Of a stretch of DNA of 64,000 nucleotides, positions 61,711-64,000 are shown one piece after another. Source of the stretch: Dasyornis broadbenti. Lineage: Eukaryota > Chordata > Aves > Passeriformes > Dasyornithidae. Below the pieces are notes generated by a model, which saw only the letters and a program-made list of their open reading frames with translations, did not search any database and was not told the DNA's origin. How positions within the stretch are numbered: position 1 is the first letter of the stretch; every line of letters begins with the position of its first letter. The DNA is taken from positions 186,656 to 250,655 of the forward strand of contig VZRN01000251.1 in NCBI GenBank assembly GCA_013397935.1, in the 5' to 3' direction. The position numbers were made by a program, and so were the translations under genes.

Positions 61711-63059
61711 CAGTTTTGCAGAATTTTGAAGGAACGGCTCTGATGGGATGGGCTGTAAAGGACACAAAGCACGGCATGCAGTGGGGCAGAGGCTGTGCCA
61801 AGGAGCCTGGAGTGACCACAGGAAGGAGGGCAAGCACAGTGACCACAGGTCCTGCCCAGTAACCAGACTGCCTGGAATGGGCCACTTCCAAAGCAGCAAC
61901 TGGGACATCACACAGCAAGTCAAAAATCGGGAAGTGTTTGGCCACCACCCACCTGTCCTCATGCAGGCAACGCAGGCGCCTCTCTGGTACTTTGTTCAAT
62001 GGAAAATTCATCCTCTCCGGATATTTGTGACGTGTCCCATCTCTCAGCCTGGTGCACAGGCAGATCTGCCAGCTGAGGGTTTATAGGCCCCCGCAGGGAG
62101 AAGAACACAGTGAGCTGATCCCATCGCCATGGAGAAATAATTAAGAGGTTTTGTTGAGTAAGGCTTGGAAAACAAAAAACTGGAAATGACTAAAGGTCTT
62201 AATTGAAATGTATTTCAAATTTACAGTTTTGTCAATGATTTCCTTTTTCTCCACTGAAAAACACCTCTGACTCAATAATTAAAAAACCTCTATGAAGAAA
62301 GGTGTTGTATAAATAATGTACAGATGTTAGACATGGGGAAGAACTATTTCAGGTTTAACTTGCAGAGAATTTGAAGAAAAGCTGGGTGAAGAATTTCTGA
62401 AAACAGACTAATTTTTATTAGAATTTAATGTTTGCCATTTTTCAGTCTGTTCCTCATAAAAAAAGCAAATCTGAACTTCTCTAGACCTGCAGTTTCCATG
62501 AACCAGGTTTAAGTGTAGGAACAAGACAGTTCCTACAAGGGAAGGGAGCTGCACCTGGGAAAGGCTCACACGGCACCTCTTGCAAACGTGGGGCAGTTTA
62601 AAAACAAAATGTGAATTTGTCTCACTTTGGGGATGGAAGAAGATTTTGGCTCTCTCACGAGCTGTTCAAAACATCCATTCATCCATAGGCTCAGGAAGCT
62701 GGGAATTGCGGGGATCCCTGCCGGCTGTGGGCACAGCTCTGAGGGATGGAGCTGGAGAGCCTGAAGCATGCGCAGGATTAGGAACAAAGGTGGCTGAAGA
62801 GATTGTAGGGTGCTGCTGGGGGCATCTGGGGACCCATGGGACCCCTCTGTCCCTCCTTTCCGAGCTTGCACACCAGGCACTCAGGGCAGACCTAACCCAT
62901 CCGCATGGATTCTGTGCTCTGCAGTTCCCATTTCTCAAAGAGTGCTGGGGCTCCTTTGAAAGCTCGTCTTGTTTCCCCTAATTCAATCCGGAAAACAGTC
63001 ACATTAATACCAACAGATACCGCCCACACGCAAATCAGAAAAATTAAAGGGCATTGCAA

Positions 63060-63430
63060 AAGCGCCTGTTTCCAGTGGTCAGATTAGCTGCAGACGGAAG
63101 CAATTGGAGCTGCATTAAAACTAACAGGCTGTAATTGTCCAGAGGCATTGTCTCGCAGTGCAACACTTCTCTTTGGCTCTTCACAGAGATTTCTTGGAAT
63201 TTTTTCAATCGCTTTTCTGCTTGAAGTATATGCTGCATTTCAGATCTTTCCTTCCCTTGTCACAAGAGAATGAGCTAAAAGTTCATCAACAGCCTATGGC
63301 AACATCTCAGCGGAGAAAGTCGAAGTCATTTCTTAATGCCATTTCTTATTAGCGATCATCATTGTGTAAATGCGGCGAGTACAAGAGCGCAGGAGGTCTG
63401 CTGTTAATCATTATGAACCTTGGTTTCTCC
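63060..63430. promoter_or_regulatory. Candidate conserved non-coding element near right edge
   Basis: About 370 bases of unique sequence with GATTAGCTGCAGACGGAAGC, AATTGTCCAGAGGCATTGTC, TCTTATTAGCGATCATCATT and GTTAATCATTATG words. It starts abruptly after GC-rich drift-like sequence and remains free of simple repeats. By texture it is one of the strongest enhancer candidates outside the gene. It could serve BMP7 or a gene beyond the window. Confidence 0.35.
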
Positions 63431-64000
63431 CTGCCTAGCAGTTAAACCTTCAGAATCATTTCATTTCTTTAAAATATACAGAAAACTGGCTTCTCCAGGA
63501 CCCTTGGGTGTTCTAGCGAATAATGCCGTGGACTCAGTTCCCAACCAGCTTTTTGTAGTTAGTTAGTTAGATAGATCTTCTATTTAAAGATAAGTTCCAT
63601 CCCACCCCTCTGCAATCTGGTTATGATTACTGGTTACTGCCACCCGCAGACTGATAAACTTATAACAGCTGCATTGCAGGAAATCACCTCCAATTCAACC
63701 CTGATGTTGTAGGGATGTCTTTAGTTAGCTTAAATAGGCTTTTAACATTCATTTTTTTGTGTGCAAAACACCTATCATTAATTTTGACTCGAGAGATCAA
63801 ACAGTTAACAATGTGTTGATCCTAGCTTACTTTTAAGTGATGTATTGTATCATTTCTGAGAGTTATGAGGGGTTGATATTTTCTTTTCCTAATGCATCAA
63901 AGTCGATAAGTGAACGGGGCAAACCCGCGTCCTGGGAAAGGAAGCTATTAACAGCTCTGCTCGGAAGGTTCTGAGGGCCACATTGCGTCATAGCCCTCGA

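Larger units (their letters stand above)
52191..64000. other. Downstream intergenic DNA, no recognisable gene
   Basis: No reading frame here matches a family I recognise. I recall TFAP2C as the neighbour beyond the 3' end of BMP7 in human; none of its sequence is visible, so it is probably beyond the right edge. Unusually long open frames at 59102-59908 and 60590-61300 have no domain, signal or low-complexity architecture I recognise. Enhancer-like AT-rich blocks lie near 53.9-54.2 and 63.1-63.4 kb, and a MIR SINE at 61.6 kb. Confidence 0.65.

Noticed and set aside
1..64000. CRISPR arrays, bacterial operons, prophage or integrated viral genes
   Set aside because: The window is vertebrate intron and intergenic DNA; no spaced direct-repeat arrays and no viral protein signatures were seen.

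Overview
The window is vertebrate nuclear DNA, most likely avian. It holds one recognisable protein-coding gene, bone morphogenetic protein 7 (BMP7), on the + strand in seven exons spread over about 40 kb. The bird call rests on three things: a minus-strand CR1-type LINE tail of avian character at about 47.6 kb; low overall interspersed-repeat content with short introns (about 40 kb visible, against roughly 95 kb that I recall for the human gene); and a very GC-rich first exon interrupted by an assembly gap, a common fault in bird assemblies. I cannot name the species.

Layout: 1-8.9 kb is upstream intergenic sequence with no gene I recognise. About 8.9-10.4 kb is a GC- and CpG-rich promoter/exon 1 region. 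It contains 312 unresolved bases (9111-9422) that hide the start codon, the front of the signal peptide and probably part of the 5' UTR. Exon 1 (9423-9823) is followed by a 23.4 kb intron, exon 2 (33242-33434), a 9.9 kb intron, exon 3 (43350-43498), exon 4 (46716-46913), exon 5 (48176-48252), exon 6 (48841-48951) and exon 7 (49428-49577, stop included). All six introns are GT-AG and every junction restores the frame. The visible protein is 425 residues. The propeptide ends at an RSIR convertase site in exon 4 and leaves a 139-residue mature ligand with seven cysteines. The 3' UTR follows, with a proximal AATAAA at 49995 and possible distal ones to about 52.17 kb. From about 52.2 kb to the end is downstream intergenic DNA.

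Functionally this is a single-gene locus. BMP7 is a secreted TGF-beta superfamily ligand, and the long introns and flanks probably hold its tissue enhancers. Several AT-rich blocks read like conserved non-coding elements. The best are an intron 2 block at 33.8-34.3 kb with two identical TCF/LEF-type 12-mers and three TAATTA cores, and an intron 2 block at 42.9-43.1 kb with a perfect 16-base POU-type palindrome. Old repeats are also visible: MIR SINEs at about 32.2 kb and 61.6 kb, and several short remnants of an ancient amniote repeat theme.

I found no new biological system such as a gene cluster, CRISPR array or novel mobile element. The items most worth a second look are regulatory-sequence candidates, an apparently extra cysteine in the prodomain, a remodelled Ala/acidic linker in exon 1, and the likely long 3' UTR.
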